Positions 1 through 10,186 of a stretch of 64,000 nt of DNA are shown here, piece after piece. The stretch is from contig CM060733.1 in assembly GCA_030704615.1 (NCBI GenBank), forward strand, positions 19,036,001 to 19,100,000, in the 5' to 3' direction. The notes beneath the pieces are model-generated. The model was given only the letters and a program-made list of their open reading frames with translations. It made no database searches and was not told the origin of the DNA. The position numbers and the translations under genes are program-made. The stretch is from Takakia lepidozioides (lineage: Eukaryota > Streptophyta > Takakiopsida > Takakiales > Takakiaceae). The stretch's first letter is position 1. Every line of letters starts with the position of its first letter.

Positions 1-307
1 AGAGCAATAGAAGTTAGAACATAATGCGATGGCCCAACACTACGGCATCAATCCAAGTGGATCAATGCACCATGTAGTATTGTGCTTCTCGACAATTTGC
101 TGCAGTGGCTCTGGTGGAAGTCACTACAACAAACAGTCCGCACCCTCCTCTTGGGTTTACACTCTTGCTCAAGGAATAGAGAACATTCACTTGCCACAAA
201 ATTGTTTGCCACAAAAGAAGTGAGGGGCATTGGGACCACCTTATATACCCTCCAGCTTCCAAGCCTCACACGCTCGACGAATCAGAATCCGATGCTGCAA
301 CCGTTCC

Positions 308-551
308 GCTCAACGGATGGTTGGCCATTGAAATGATTTTGGTTCGTTTTGAGACTTGGCCAGTATGTTCAATGTACCATGGAAGAGGCCCCAGAGTAAT
401 ATGAAATCAACCGAAATTCGTTCAATGGGCCGACGGATGGTTGCCCATCCAAATGATTTTCGTTCGCTTGGAGACTTGGCCAGTGTGTTCAATGTACCCT
501 CTGATAGGTCCGTGTGTAATATGAGATCAATCGAAATTCATTCGATCAGCC
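308..551. repeat. Satellite, two ~120-bp units
   Basis: Two tandem units begin with ACGGATGGTTG(G/C)CCATC and share the core GAGACTTGGCCAGT. Nearly the same pair recurs at 1313-1553, so a larger block has been duplicated. The ORFs in it are repeat-derived, and I see no gene. Confidence 0.8.
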
Positions 552-779
552 AATGAGGTGTTCAGTTGTCATCTGGTTTTTGTTCATTGTGAAAAAGAAA
601 TCCTGCAATACGTGCACGGCTATTGCACCCAATGAACGGATGTGGTTGAAGCCCAATTTTGCCCGCATGTGCTTGAACATGTGTGCTGAGACACAACAGA
701 CGAATAAATCATTTTTGCCTCCCCATCGACACCAAGCCATTCCATAATGTAATTGAATTTAAATTAAATTTTAAGCCAA

Positions 780-1100
780 TAAATAGGTTTGCACTGCCTT
801 TCATTGGGGGTTTCTGGTACGTATCGATTTTGTTTTTGGCTCAATTTTGTTTTGCGGCTTCAAGCATCCCAATGCTACTCCCCCGCCAAAATTTGGACCG
901 ATAAAAAATGCCCCAAAAAAAAAAATGTTCTCTTCGCTCACTATTGCAGAACTCTCTACGAAGAGTGCATGAAGCAAAGCACAAATCAAGTTTGGAGTAC
1001 AAAACGGGCAAGAAACTATGGTTTTGGGTCCAAATGAATTTTGATCGCTCCCAAATTTGGCACGCACGTTGCATATGGAGTCATTACACGCCCCACTAAA
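780..1100. repeat. Dispersed repeat, paralogous empty site of retrotransposon copy 1
   Basis: This stretch reads continuously from GATTTTGTTTTTGGCT (about 827) to the word TCACTATTGCAGAACTCTCTA (about 939). The same two halves occur at about 2577-2649 and 6147-6230, separated there by the 3.5-kb retrotransposon copy 1. It therefore represents a related uninterrupted locus and fixes the ends of that insertion. No coding capacity is seen. Confidence 0.7.
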
Positions 1101-1184
1101 AAATAGAATTAAAAAAAAAACATGAGCACGCGAAACGCAGTCTAACAGGTCCTAAAGTAATAGCACATCCAACATAATACAGTC

Positions 1185-1553
1185 AATGGGTGAACGGATG
1201 GTTGCCTATCCAAATCATTTTTGTTTGCTTTTAAACTTTGCCAGTACGTTTTAGACACCCTTTCACAGATCCCGGACTAATATCAGATCAATCGAAATTC
1301 ATTCAATGGCTCAACGGATGGTTGGCCATCGAAATGATTTTGGTTCGCTTTGAGACTTGGCCAGTATGTTCAATGTACCATGGAAGAGGCCCCAGAGTAA
1401 TATGAGATCAACCGAAATTTGTTCAATGGGCCGACGGATGGTTGCCCATCCAAATGATTTTCGTTCACTTTGAGACTTGGCCAGTGTGTTCAATGTACCC
1501 TCTGATAGGTCACAGTGTAATATGAGATCAATCGAAATTCGTTCGACGGGGCA
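1185..1553. repeat. Satellite, three ~120-bp units
   Basis: Three tandem units of the family at 308-551. The first unit is the most diverged; the last two nearly match the earlier pair. No gene is seen. Confidence 0.8.
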
Positions 1554-1599
1554 AAGTTTAAAATGAATCCAAAATCATTTGGGAGGGGAATGATTGGTT

Positions 1600-1975
1600 C
1601 ACCCATAGCCAATTTCAAGGGCTGGACTTGCAATTTGAGGGGCTGAAACCGCCATTCCATGGGCTTCAGTTGCCAATTTCAGGGGCTGCACTAGCAATTG
1701 CCATTTCTCAGGCTACAGTTGCAATTTGAGGGGCGGGAATTGCCATTTCAGGGGCTAGAGGTGCAATTTAAGGGGTTGGAATTAAATTTCAGGGGCTTCA
1801 ATTGCAATTTGAGGGGTTGGAATTGACAATTTCAAGGGCTCAAATTACAATTTGAGGGGCAGCCGGGGTTGGTCATTTTAGGGATTGGCATTACCAATTT
1901 TAAGGGCTTGAATTGCATTTTGAATTGTAATTCAAGGGTTACAATGGGCCATTGGGGGGCTAGAATTACCAAAGC
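1600..1975. repeat. Degenerate minisatellite
   Basis: Irregular repeats of words such as GGGGCTTGAATTGCAATTTGA and GGAATTGCCATTTCA, with spacing of roughly 25-35 bp. No open frame or promoter is seen. Confidence 0.65.
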
Positions 1976-2520
1976 AATGACATCCAAAGCAATATAAAAT
2001 CATTTGATAGCGGAATGATTGGTTCACCCTTTCACCATTTCAGGACACTTGCAAAGCTTTTCATTTGATTCACGTCATACTTGTCCGGTACTTGTAAGGG
2101 CATGTGGACATTGCAAAGCTTCAAAGCAATGTAAAATCATTTGATAGGGGAACAATTGGTTCACCCTTTCAACCATATTTTACTGACCTCATACTTGTCC
2201 GGTACCTTTAAAATGGCATGTGAAAGACATTTGCAAAGCTTTAAAGCACTCCAAAATCATTTTGATATGTTCATGATTGATTCACCATTTCAACCATTTT
2301 AGATTGACTTGAAACTTGTGAAAGACCCTATAAGAGGGCATGTACAAGACACTTGCAAAGTTTCAAATCAATTTAAAATCATTTGGTAGGGGGACGATTG
2401 GTTCATCCTTTAAACCATTTTAGATTGATGTCATACTTATCAACATGTAGAAGACACTTGCAAAGTTTCGGAGCAATAAAATATCATTTCATCGGGGAAG
2501 TTTCCGTTCACCCTTTCATC
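1976..2520. repeat. Satellite, ~120-bp units (second family)
   Basis: About five degenerate units share AAAATCATTTGATAGGGG, TTGGTTCACCCTTTCA and the core GACACTTGCAAAG. Two more units lie at 6480-6720, on the other side of retrotransposon copy 1, so the insertion landed inside a repeat-rich locus. Confidence 0.75.
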
Positions 2521-2649
2521 CAGTTTTGAATTGAACTGGAGTTTTACTAAATAAAATGATTTAGAGGGCATAGGATTGATTTTGTTTTTGGCTTGATTTT
2601 GTTCTGTGAGTTGAACCCTCACACCACCAGATCCTTGCCAAAAAATGTA

Positions 2650-2935
2650 TGTCAACTTATTTTACGACTAGTGTGAAGTTAGCTAGGAAATAGCTAGCTT
2701 TTATATATTGATATTTGGGATTGAGCCAAGTGTCAATCCAGGGGCCAATACATGTTTGGGCACTTGACGTTGTTATCTTCACGGCAGATCGCGGTGGGCT
2801 CATCTTTCTCGAGTTGAGCCTCACCGTATCTAGCTATGGCGCTGTAGTGTGGATTCCCCATGGCGTGGGGTGCACTTGGCTCGACTTAATATATGAGTGA
2901 TGTTTTCATGTGCGAGTGTGTGAGTTTGAGAGAGC
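2650..2935 (+). repeat. 5' terminal block A of copy 1 (diverged LTR portion)
   Basis: It aligns with 34610-34880 and 46475-46822 of copy 2. Shared words include the TGTCAA start, GTGTGAA..TAGCTAG, CTCGAGTTGAGCCT, GGGGTGC and GGCTCGACT. It is much more diverged than the two A blocks of copy 2 are from each other, so copy 1 is an older or different subfamily member. Confidence 0.7.
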
Positions 2936-4011
2936 TTGTATGCTTGTATCATTCATTTTCCTTATCACTCGAGAAAGATGAGCTCGAGTCTGTGAGTGTT
3001 AGGTTCGAGTTAGTTGTAGCACTTGTGTTTTCAGATCATGAGAAGCGGTTCAGCTTAGAGTGCAGGGAGCCGTGCATGAGCCTATCCAAAGCGGATAGAG
3101 TGCAAAGGCGAACAGGTTGCAGGTTTGCCATGGATAGAGAGGCGGGTAGCCTATGTTGAAGAGCGGCGTTGCATAGCTCAACGCTATGGCAACCAAGTTT
3201 GGGCTTCTAGTGTGAAGCGGATGAGATGCTGGCCACGAGTGGGCGAACTGGTGATCGTCTTCTTCAGCTGTAGGCCAAGTTAAGGAGCTGCTGAAATGTG
3301 GGCTGCGCATGGGAAGTTAGCATGTTGCAGGTTGGAGATGATATGATCAGCTCCAGGTATCTGCCCGAAACGAGTTGTTGCGGGTAGATGAGGAGCAGCC
3401 GAATGGCGGAGCTGCGAGGGGATGCATCGCAGCCTGTAGGGAGCTGCAGCTCCAAGCTCATGAAGAGGTATGAGTGAAGAGAGGGGGCTGGTCCCTCTTG
3501 TGTGCAAATCAGTGCACTTGTGAAGTATTGCTTGAGTCTCAGAGTTGCTTGAGGAGTAGTGGCGGTTGGAGCCACAGAAGGCCGCGAACAGTTAGAGTGA
3601 AAAAAAAACAACGGTTTTGAGCTAGCTGATCCGGCAGAAAAGTCGGAATTGCCTCCCTGTTGCGTTTTAACAAAGGGGATTACTTCCCTGCAGGTAATCT
3701 TTTCGGGTTTTCAGCCCAATTCTTAATTATGGGGAAGACCAGCCTGCAGGTAATTCTTTTGGACAGAATGTTGTTGGGGCCTATATGTACCTCTATTTGC
3801 GAATGGTGTGGTTTCCTGAGGTGGTTCCATTTGGAGGAATGGCTGTTGGACGTAAGGAGGCACTGGCGGACCCTGTGGAGGCTTGCATGGGGCCTTGGAG
3901 GCCAAATTTCATGAGCTCGTGGAGGGCGGTTTGAGGAGTGTCTACAAGATGCTCTCATGGTCATGCAAGTGAGAGAAGAGAGGAAAAAAGAGGGTGTTGG
4001 GATGAGAGCAT

Positions 4012-5422
4012 TGTGATAGACGCGGTCTCGTACGATGTCCTTGTTGGTGGGGCAGTGTTGTACCCCATGGGCTTCACCCTGGATTTCTGGGAGGAGTCAG
4101 CTTCCTATAGGCCTGGATGGCAGTCAGGGGAGGGCCGGCGTGTGCAGCTCCCTGTGACGTTCATAGGAGGAGTTGCGGTTGCCCAGCGAGGCAAGATGCC
4201 AACACTGGCAGCATTCACAGCTGCAGTGACTTGGCCTGGAGAGTTGTTGGATGACAACACTCATTCAGAGGATGTATTACCTCCGGGAGAGCAGGATGAC
4301 ATGTATGGTATGGCGGAGTTGCCTGCCATGGTTGCTCACACTCCATTGTGGGGCTCGAGCAAGGATTTGCAACGGGTTGCTGATTGTCGTGTGCAACAAG
4401 CCCGAGTAGAGGCTTTTGTACCATCAGGAGAGGAGGACAATGCGGGGATTGCACTAGGTCCACCTCAATTGTTACCATTGGACACCACACCGATCATGTG
4501 GCAGTGTCCGGATGAAGGCATTTGCCTTCTGGACTTGTTTGGCGGGATCAGCACCGGATTGGCTGCTGTACGGGTACGACGTTACCTGTATGTGGAGAGG
4601 GATGAGACTGCACGACGTGTCTCCCTACGCCATGTTGCTCAGTTGGTGCAGCAGTACCCTGAGTTGTTGCCGGTGTCTGCGGTTCGTGGATATCAGCAGG
4701 CCTTGCCAGCAGACATTTCGTTGCTGGGGGCGCAGGATTTGGAGCGGGTTGGCTTCATTGATTTGGTAGTGGCAGGTTGGCCCTGCCAAGGGCATTCATC
4801 AGCCGGGCATGGCAATGGATTGCGAGACTTGAGGTCGGGTCTGCTTTGGGAGATGGTGCGGGTTTTACGCTACTTACAGCTTCATCAAGTTGTATCTCCA
4901 GCATACATCTTGGAGAATGTGCCACTGATGGGCAATTCTTGGGCCAGGGTGATGGCCAATGTGCATCAAGTCCAGTTATGGCTTGGGTCAGCAGTGTTGC
5001 TGGATGCAGCTGCAGTGGGGTCACGGGCTCATCGTCCACGGTTATGGTGGACTAACTTGATGCCACCCGCACTGCTTAAGCGTGCATTTGATGGGGTGCA
5101 GCGGCCAGCACACCTCACAGTGGATAGCATTTTGGACACAGGGAGGCAGTCTCAGTGTGTGAGATACAACGACCGTTCACCTTTGGCAGTGGTCAACAAG
5201 ATGGGTCGACCACGAGCAGCACTACCTACACTGCTCAGCTTCCCAGGATCGCATGCTTTCCGGGATAGCGGACCTGGCCTCCTGTGGGATGCTCAGTTGC
5301 AGCAGTTAGTGGAGCCTAATGCCAACGAGCCTAATGGCGGGCTATGGGTTTTTCCACTGGGACCTAATGCCGACGAGCCTAATGCCGACGAGCTCGTGGT
5401 GCCGCCACATGCTGGTGTGTGA
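4012..5422 (+). pseudogene. C5-DNA methyltransferase domain of retrotransposon copy 1
   Basis: This is an open frame of about 470 codons. It covers the end of the protease region, then motif I (DLFGGISTGLAAV), motif IV with the catalytic Cys (VVAGWPCQGHSSAGHG), motif VI (AYILENVPLMG) and motif VIII (AHRPRLWWTN). These are the hallmark blocks of AdoMet-dependent C5-cytosine methyltransferases. Compared with copy 2 it lacks four residues after motif I and all of motif X, because a deletion joins it to the PHD region near 5395. It is still open through the motif VIII block, without the stop that copy 2 has at 41612. The frame runs open from 3938, but homology to copy 2 starts only near 4012, so no genuine start codon is identifiable. 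Methylation activity is unlikely without motif X. Confidence 0.85.
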
Positions 5423-5516
5423 TCGATGCTCAAGAGGTTGGCACATGAGATGCTTGACACCATCTCTTGAGAGGGTTCCTGATGGAGATTGGTTATGTCC
5501 ACACTGCTTGGGATAG
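5406..5516 (+). pseudogene. Truncated PHD finger, retrotransposon copy 1
   Basis: It encodes MLVCDRCSRGWHMRCLTP and then GDWLCPHC, the second half of a C4HC3 PHD finger, and ends in TAG. The first CxxC pair is lost at the deletion junction, and this frame differs from that of the methyltransferase ORF, so no methyltransferase-PHD fusion is translated. The full finger is at 45980-46125 in copy 2. Confidence 0.8.
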
Positions 5517-5764
5517 TGGCAGTGGATATGACTAGTGGCAGCTCACAAGACATGGGAGGCCAAGCTCATATGAGTCAATATCCAAGTTCTCAGGCTCAAG
5601 TTCACAGGTTGCAAGATGGCGACTAACGATGGGGCAACTCTTGTACCCGGCCTCTTGATTCATTGAGTTTGAGTGTAGTAGGGACAATGGTGGAGGACCT
5701 AGTGAGGCTATGGCCACTATCACATCTTGTGGCTACCTGGACTTAGAGGGACCTAAGTGCCAGC

Positions 5765-6142
5765 TAGGGGGGCGATTGTGATGGACTAGTGGCAGCCTAG
5801 TGATGGACTAATGGCTGCACTAGTGGTGGCTAATGGCAGCCTAGTGGTGGACTAGTGGCTACACTAGTGGTGGATAGTGACAGCCTAGTGGTTGGACTAG
5901 TGGCTGCACTAGTGGTGGCTAGTGGCAGCCTAGTGGTTGGACTAGTGGCTGCACTAGTGGTGGCTACTGGCAGCCTAGTGTTGGACTAGTGGCTGCACTA
6001 GTGGTGGACTAGTGGTTGCACTAGTGGCAGGACTAGTGGTGCACTAGTGGTGGACTAGTGATAGACTAGTGTTTGGTGTGCACATGTGTTGTGTGGTTTT
6101 GGACAGCGATGTAGTTGTGTAGCAATATGTATGTGCACAACA
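5765..6142 (+). repeat. Polypurine tract and terminal block U with an ACTAGTGG minisatellite
   Basis: AGGGGGGCGAT is followed directly by TGTGATGGACTAG. About 300 bp of tandem words based on GACTAGTGGCTGCACTAGTGG follow, then the end of block U with GGACAGCGATGTAGTTGTGTAG and the terminus CACAACA. Copy 2 has the same block (46384-46472) without the expansion. The array is very rich in ACTAGT palindromes. Confidence 0.75.
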
Positions 6143-6146
6143 TGTA

Positions 6147-6270
6147 CCAAAGAAAAATGTTTGGAAAAAAACGTTCATCCTTTGCTCTATGCTCACTATT
6201 GCAGAACTCTCTATGAAGAGTGCATGAAGTTGAAGATAACTTCACCTTGGAGTACAAATGATGGAATAAA
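6147..6270. repeat. Right half of the interrupted dispersed repeat
   Basis: TCACTATTGCAGAACTCTCTA and GAGTGCATGAAG match 935-975. This is the downstream half of the repeat into which copy 1 inserted. The stretch from 6270 to 6480 shows nothing I can assign. Confidence 0.7.
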
Positions 6271-6479
6271 ATGTGTTTTGGATGTAGACGATGTCTGTTC
6301 ATGGTGATATTTTGCATGCAACTCTTCATGTTGTTATCAAGCATATGGCTTCAGAATGGAATGAAAAACAATTCATGTGTAGGCGAAAGGTTGTTTCTCC
6401 TTATGAATTTGAATAACCCATTCAAACAACTTTGTTGAAGTTCAATTTTGATTACATGTGCTTAAGTACGTACAAATCA

Positions 6480-6720
6480 CGTACACAAAGTTGCAAAGCG
6501 AAGAAATAATCATTTGCCCCCCGAACGACTCGTTAAACCTTTCAACCAATTTTCAATCATGAATCATTTAATAGGGGAACTATTGGTTCACCCTTAGAAC
6601 CATTTTAGATTGACCTCATACTTGTCCGGTAACTTAAAGAGAGCATGTACAAGACACTTCCAAAGTTTCAAATCAATCTAAAATCATTTGGCAGGGAAAC
6701 GATTGGTTCACCCATTGACC
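6480..6720. repeat. Two ~120-bp satellite units
   Basis: Same family as 1976-2520, with shared words TTGACCTCATACTTGTCCGG and AAAATCATTTGGCAGGG. No gene is seen. Confidence 0.7.
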
Positions 6721-6883
6721 CGGTGTACACTGTCACTCTTCAAGATTCGTGGGTGTGGTGCTTGATTATCCCATATGATGGACCCAGGTGCCATGGCCAA
6801 GTAACAAACCATTAAAACATTATGGTACGAGACAAACACAATTGAAAACAACATTTATTCAAACATGATGTACAGTAAGAGGT

Positions 6884-8379
6884 CTACAAGTTTCTATCCA
6901 TCCTCCAACAATTTTTGGGCTCAGGCCAATTGAATAGCCCCGTCATGAAACGCTTCACAATATCTTCTAGTTTGTACCGCAACTCTACTGTGTCTACACA
7001 CAAGTTTTCCAGAGCCGAAACAAAACAAGTTCCAATAGACATATCGTTGAACAGGCTTGCATCGAACGTATTACCCCCATTTATTGCCTGGGCTATCTTC
7101 CCAATTGCAAAGGTCTTTGATGGCACGGTTAGAGGGGGCCTACAAGGTGTGCCATCTGACTGGTTGTTGGCTACATTATAAACAATTGCAATTTCAGGTG
7201 CAATCCACCATCTATGTGCGAGAGTCTTTATCATCTTGTCTCTGCTCTCGAAAATGTACAACGTGATTTTTGGGTCATCCGTCGTGGAGGCCATCCCCCA
7301 ATCGCATACCCCGATGTACACATCTTCAGACCCTTGTGGAAATGCAACAAGATGTTGTCGGGGGACATGTCGTTGTGCAAGAGGTGGTGATTATGGACGT
7401 TGAGCACGATGTGCAAAAGCGCCCATGCCAATTGGGTGCGATTCTGTCGGAATCGAACCAGTCAGTTGGCCTCCTGCATTTCTTGCTCCGTCCCCCGTCG
7501 TTCCATTAACTCCCTGTTATCCCGATCATTCCCCCATTTCCTGTCAATACTCAACCATGATCGTATGGTCCCCCCATTCCACCAATGTGTGTAACCTTCA
7601 TTTCGACGTGGATGCAATGCAAAAGACTTTATAATGCCAAAATGATGGAACTTTATAGCCAACGCCTCATTGTTATGTTGGACTTTGGCAAGCTCAACAT
7701 TTGTTTCCCTGGGCGTTTTCCCTGCTAGCTCCCAAGATGGAGGAATGAATTGATCCCCACCCTCCGAATTGTACCATACCCTCTCTGTTTGGGCGCGTCG
7801 AGTTGTTGTACCTGTGCGTTTGTGGATATGTATCTCACGTTCAATGCCGCATCCGCGGACGAGGACCCTGCCTTCCATGGGAGTGGTTTCGTACGTCGTT
7901 TGGCGTGGACCTTTGCCATGGCAGACCACCAATCCACAAGCACAAACAACTCCTCCTCCGAAGTTGGCATGCGACCTTCAGTTACACGTGTTCTCGTAAC
8001 AAACTTGTCCATAGTTTGCCTCAAATTCCATGTGGCATCATGGGCCCGGTCCTCTATCCATTTCGTGAACTGGAACTTTGCCCTGTCCTCCTCCCATTCA
8101 TCCCCGGCCAAAGCCTCCCTCACTCTCATCTCCATATTGTGCTGGAATCTAAAGAACCCCTCATTCCCATGTCGGACATACAAAAGATTCAAACGCATTA
8201 TGTCATTATCCTTCAAATAATCCAGCACTAGCTTCACCACCTTTCGCGGCCTCTGCGCTTGGATAGTCTTTTTTGTTGACATGACTATCCCGTTCATGTG
8301 CATGTTTACACTTCCTACCTTTACGCCCACTTCCCGAGGAACCCCTTGACACTGCGTTCGAAGCAACGTTTCCGGACAT
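6884..8379 (-). pseudogene. Broken protein-kinase-like gene
   Basis: Read on the minus strand, a start at 8379 (MSGNVASNAVSRG) opens a Ser/Gly/Lys-rich N-terminus. A helical region with many charged residues follows, and then a C-terminal kinase-like half. The catalytic loop is HNDMSPDNILLHF (HxDxxxxN pattern, near 7360), and a few residues later CDWGMAS stands where kinases have DFG. The order and spacing fit the protein-kinase fold, with a divergent metal-binding motif. The reading frame changes near 8240, 7760 and 7335, and a TGA interrupts it at about 7459 (where Trp would fit), so it is a pseudogene or a mis-assembled gene. A minus-strand TATATAAGG at 8443-8451 lies about 65 bp upstream of the start. 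I recognise no clear glycine-rich loop, so kinase activity is not established even for an intact relative. Confidence 0.6.
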
Positions 8380-8442
8380 GATGAAAGTACTCTGTGGAAT
8401 AGACGCGGCTTTGTAACGAAAAACTAAACCCAAACTATTGAT

Positions 8443-8451
8443 AACCTTATA
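8443..8451 (-). promoter_or_regulatory. TATA-box candidate for the kinase-like gene
   Basis: TATATAAGG on the minus strand, about 65 bp before the ATG at 8379. Position and sequence fit a core promoter; there is no other support. Confidence 0.35.
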
Positions 8452-8739
8452 TACTAGCAGACTAATTTCCTCACCCTCTATTGGTATAGTACCCAAAGCA
8501 AACTCTCCCGCAGTCCCAGAAAAAAAAGAAAAAAACTCCTCCCCCACACAAATCCACTTTCTCCCCCCCCCACGCTCAGTCCTGGCCACCGAAGTTCAAA
8601 CTCCAAGAAGCCCCAGAACCGTACTCACAGAGAGGGAAAAAAGTGGGTTGGGAATGAGGGGTAGGCCCTTATATACTGCTGGAGAGGCCTGGCGCGCGAC
8701 CGCCTCTGCTGCCCATTCACGCCTCGCAAGGAGCGGTCG

Positions 8740-9215
8740 CACCTATGGGTGGTCGCAGCTATTAACAAAACAAAAAAATTGTTGTGATCCCCCCAAGCTG
8801 GTGGTTGCACCTTTTTAAAAACAAAAACAAAAATGTACGACCCCCCATAAGTGGTCGCACCTAATAACAAAAAAGAAAAAGTCTGCGACCACCACCGGCT
8901 GATGGTCGCACCCATTTAAAAAACAATTAAAAATGTGCGACTATCCCATGCTGGTGATCGTACCTATTTAAAAAAAATGAAAAAGTTGCGACCACCACCT
9001 GCTGGTGGTCGCACCCAATTAAAAAAAAAGAAAAAATGTGCGACCACCCTCTGCTTGTGGTCGCACCTATTAAAAAAATTGAAAATGCTGCGACCACTAC
9101 TTGCTGGTGGTCGCACCTATTTAAAAAATAAGAAAAAATGTGCGACCACCCCCTTCTGGTGGTTGCACCTATTTTCTTAAAAAAAAATGTCCGACCAACC
9201 TTTGTTGACGGTCGC
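8740..9215. repeat. Tandem array of hairpin units (~62 bp)
   Basis: About eight units each contain an inverted repeat of the form TGCGACCACC..GGTGGTCGCA around a short loop, followed by an A-rich spacer of 25-35 bp. The best unit, near 8986-9013, has arms TGCGACCACCA and TGGTGGTCGCA. Every unit could fold as a hairpin on either strand. There are no Cas-like genes, the spacers are low-complexity, and I do not regard it as a CRISPR. Confidence 0.8.
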
Positions 9216-9339
9216 ATGATTGACAATATAAATAATAATATATGAATTTTACAGATAAATAATGAAGTCCACGTAATGAGGCCGCATCGGTTGCCACGTC
9301 GGTTCTCATAGTAAATAAACAATAGTAAAATAAAAAAAT

Positions 9340-9910
9340 AAACATATTTATGTACAGTAACGTCGGTTTAGGACGTGACGTGACGCACGTCTGTCGCTAA
9401 TGTTCGACATGACGCTGACGCATCAACGCCACGTCACGTCCAAATGTGCAACTAGGGTGACCCTATGGGGGTCGCTTTAGGATTCACCCAGGCATCCCTT
9501 GGGGGTCGCACAGTGGCGATACCACGGCCCGCCATACCCGTTGCTGGGTAACTCTGACTCCCTGGATGTCGCAAAGTGGCCATACCCTTGCCCCCGCCAT
9601 ACCCGTCGCTACGTATTACCAACCTCAGAGGGGTCACATAGTGGCGATACCTATGCCTACCCGCCAGACCCGTCGCTACGTAAATACGACGTCTGGGGGT
9701 CGCATCACCTCCCGCTGCCGATAGCTTACAGCTTCGACCCCCTTGGGGTCGCAGCATCGCTATACCCCCGGAACCACCATATCCGTCGCTAGGTAAGTCC
9801 GATCCCCGTGGGGTCAGTCGGTATTCCGAACCTTTTAACTGTTTTTTTTTTTTATTAAAAAAAAAGTAACAGTGTGACCCCCTGGGGGTCGCACGGGCAA
9901 AGCTCCATAA
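9340..9910. repeat. GC-rich degenerate tandem array
   Basis: Four to five units of about 85-95 bp repeat GGGGGTCGCA, AGTGGCGATAC and CCGCCATACCCGTCGCTA. A poly-T/poly-A pair at 9841-9865 lies inside, and related GGGGGTCGCAC words continue to about 10060. The long minus-strand ORF here is a product of the repeat. Confidence 0.7.
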
Positions 9911-10186
9911 GGGGTCGGCCTGGTGTCGGGGCAATTCGGCGATCCCCTGGGTGTCGGTCTTAACTGCCCGATTTACCGAAGCCTTTTTAGCGACGCCTCA
10001 GGGGTCGGTATTTGGGACTTGGCCGCAACGGCTTTAGACCCCCTTAATGACCTCAGGGAGGTCGGTCAGGCATTGCTACCCCCCCCAATTGCTGTACTGT
10101 CTGTACTGTACAGGGCATGGACGTGGAAGCAGACTCATGATATACTAAAAACGGGAAGCTGAATTATACGGCCTCTTCGACAAAGT

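Larger units (their letters stand above)
2650..6142 (+). mobile_element. Methyltransferase-PHD retrotransposon, copy 1 (deleted)
   Basis: The insertion begins TGTCAACTTA and ends GTGCACAACA. It is flanked by a 4-bp duplication TGTA (2646-2649 and 6143-6146), and the related empty site at 780-1100 agrees with these ends. From about 4012 it matches copy 2 (34610-46910) in sense orientation, but gag, most of protease and all of RT, RNase H and integrase are missing. Order: terminal block A, a noncoding 5' region (about 2935-4010) in which I recognise nothing, a methyltransferase ORF, a truncated PHD finger, the 3' untranslated region, a polypurine tract at 5765-5775, and terminal block U expanded by a minisatellite. 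It cannot be autonomous. Confidence 0.85.

Noticed and set aside
8740-9215. Regular repeat-spacer pattern that resembles a CRISPR array
   Set aside because: The spacers are A-rich and alike, the repeats vary, there are no cas genes, and the context is a plant nuclear genome.
9452-9934. 160-codon minus-strand ORF
   Set aside because: It consists of translated GC-rich tandem units with Arg/Gly-rich low complexity and has no domain.
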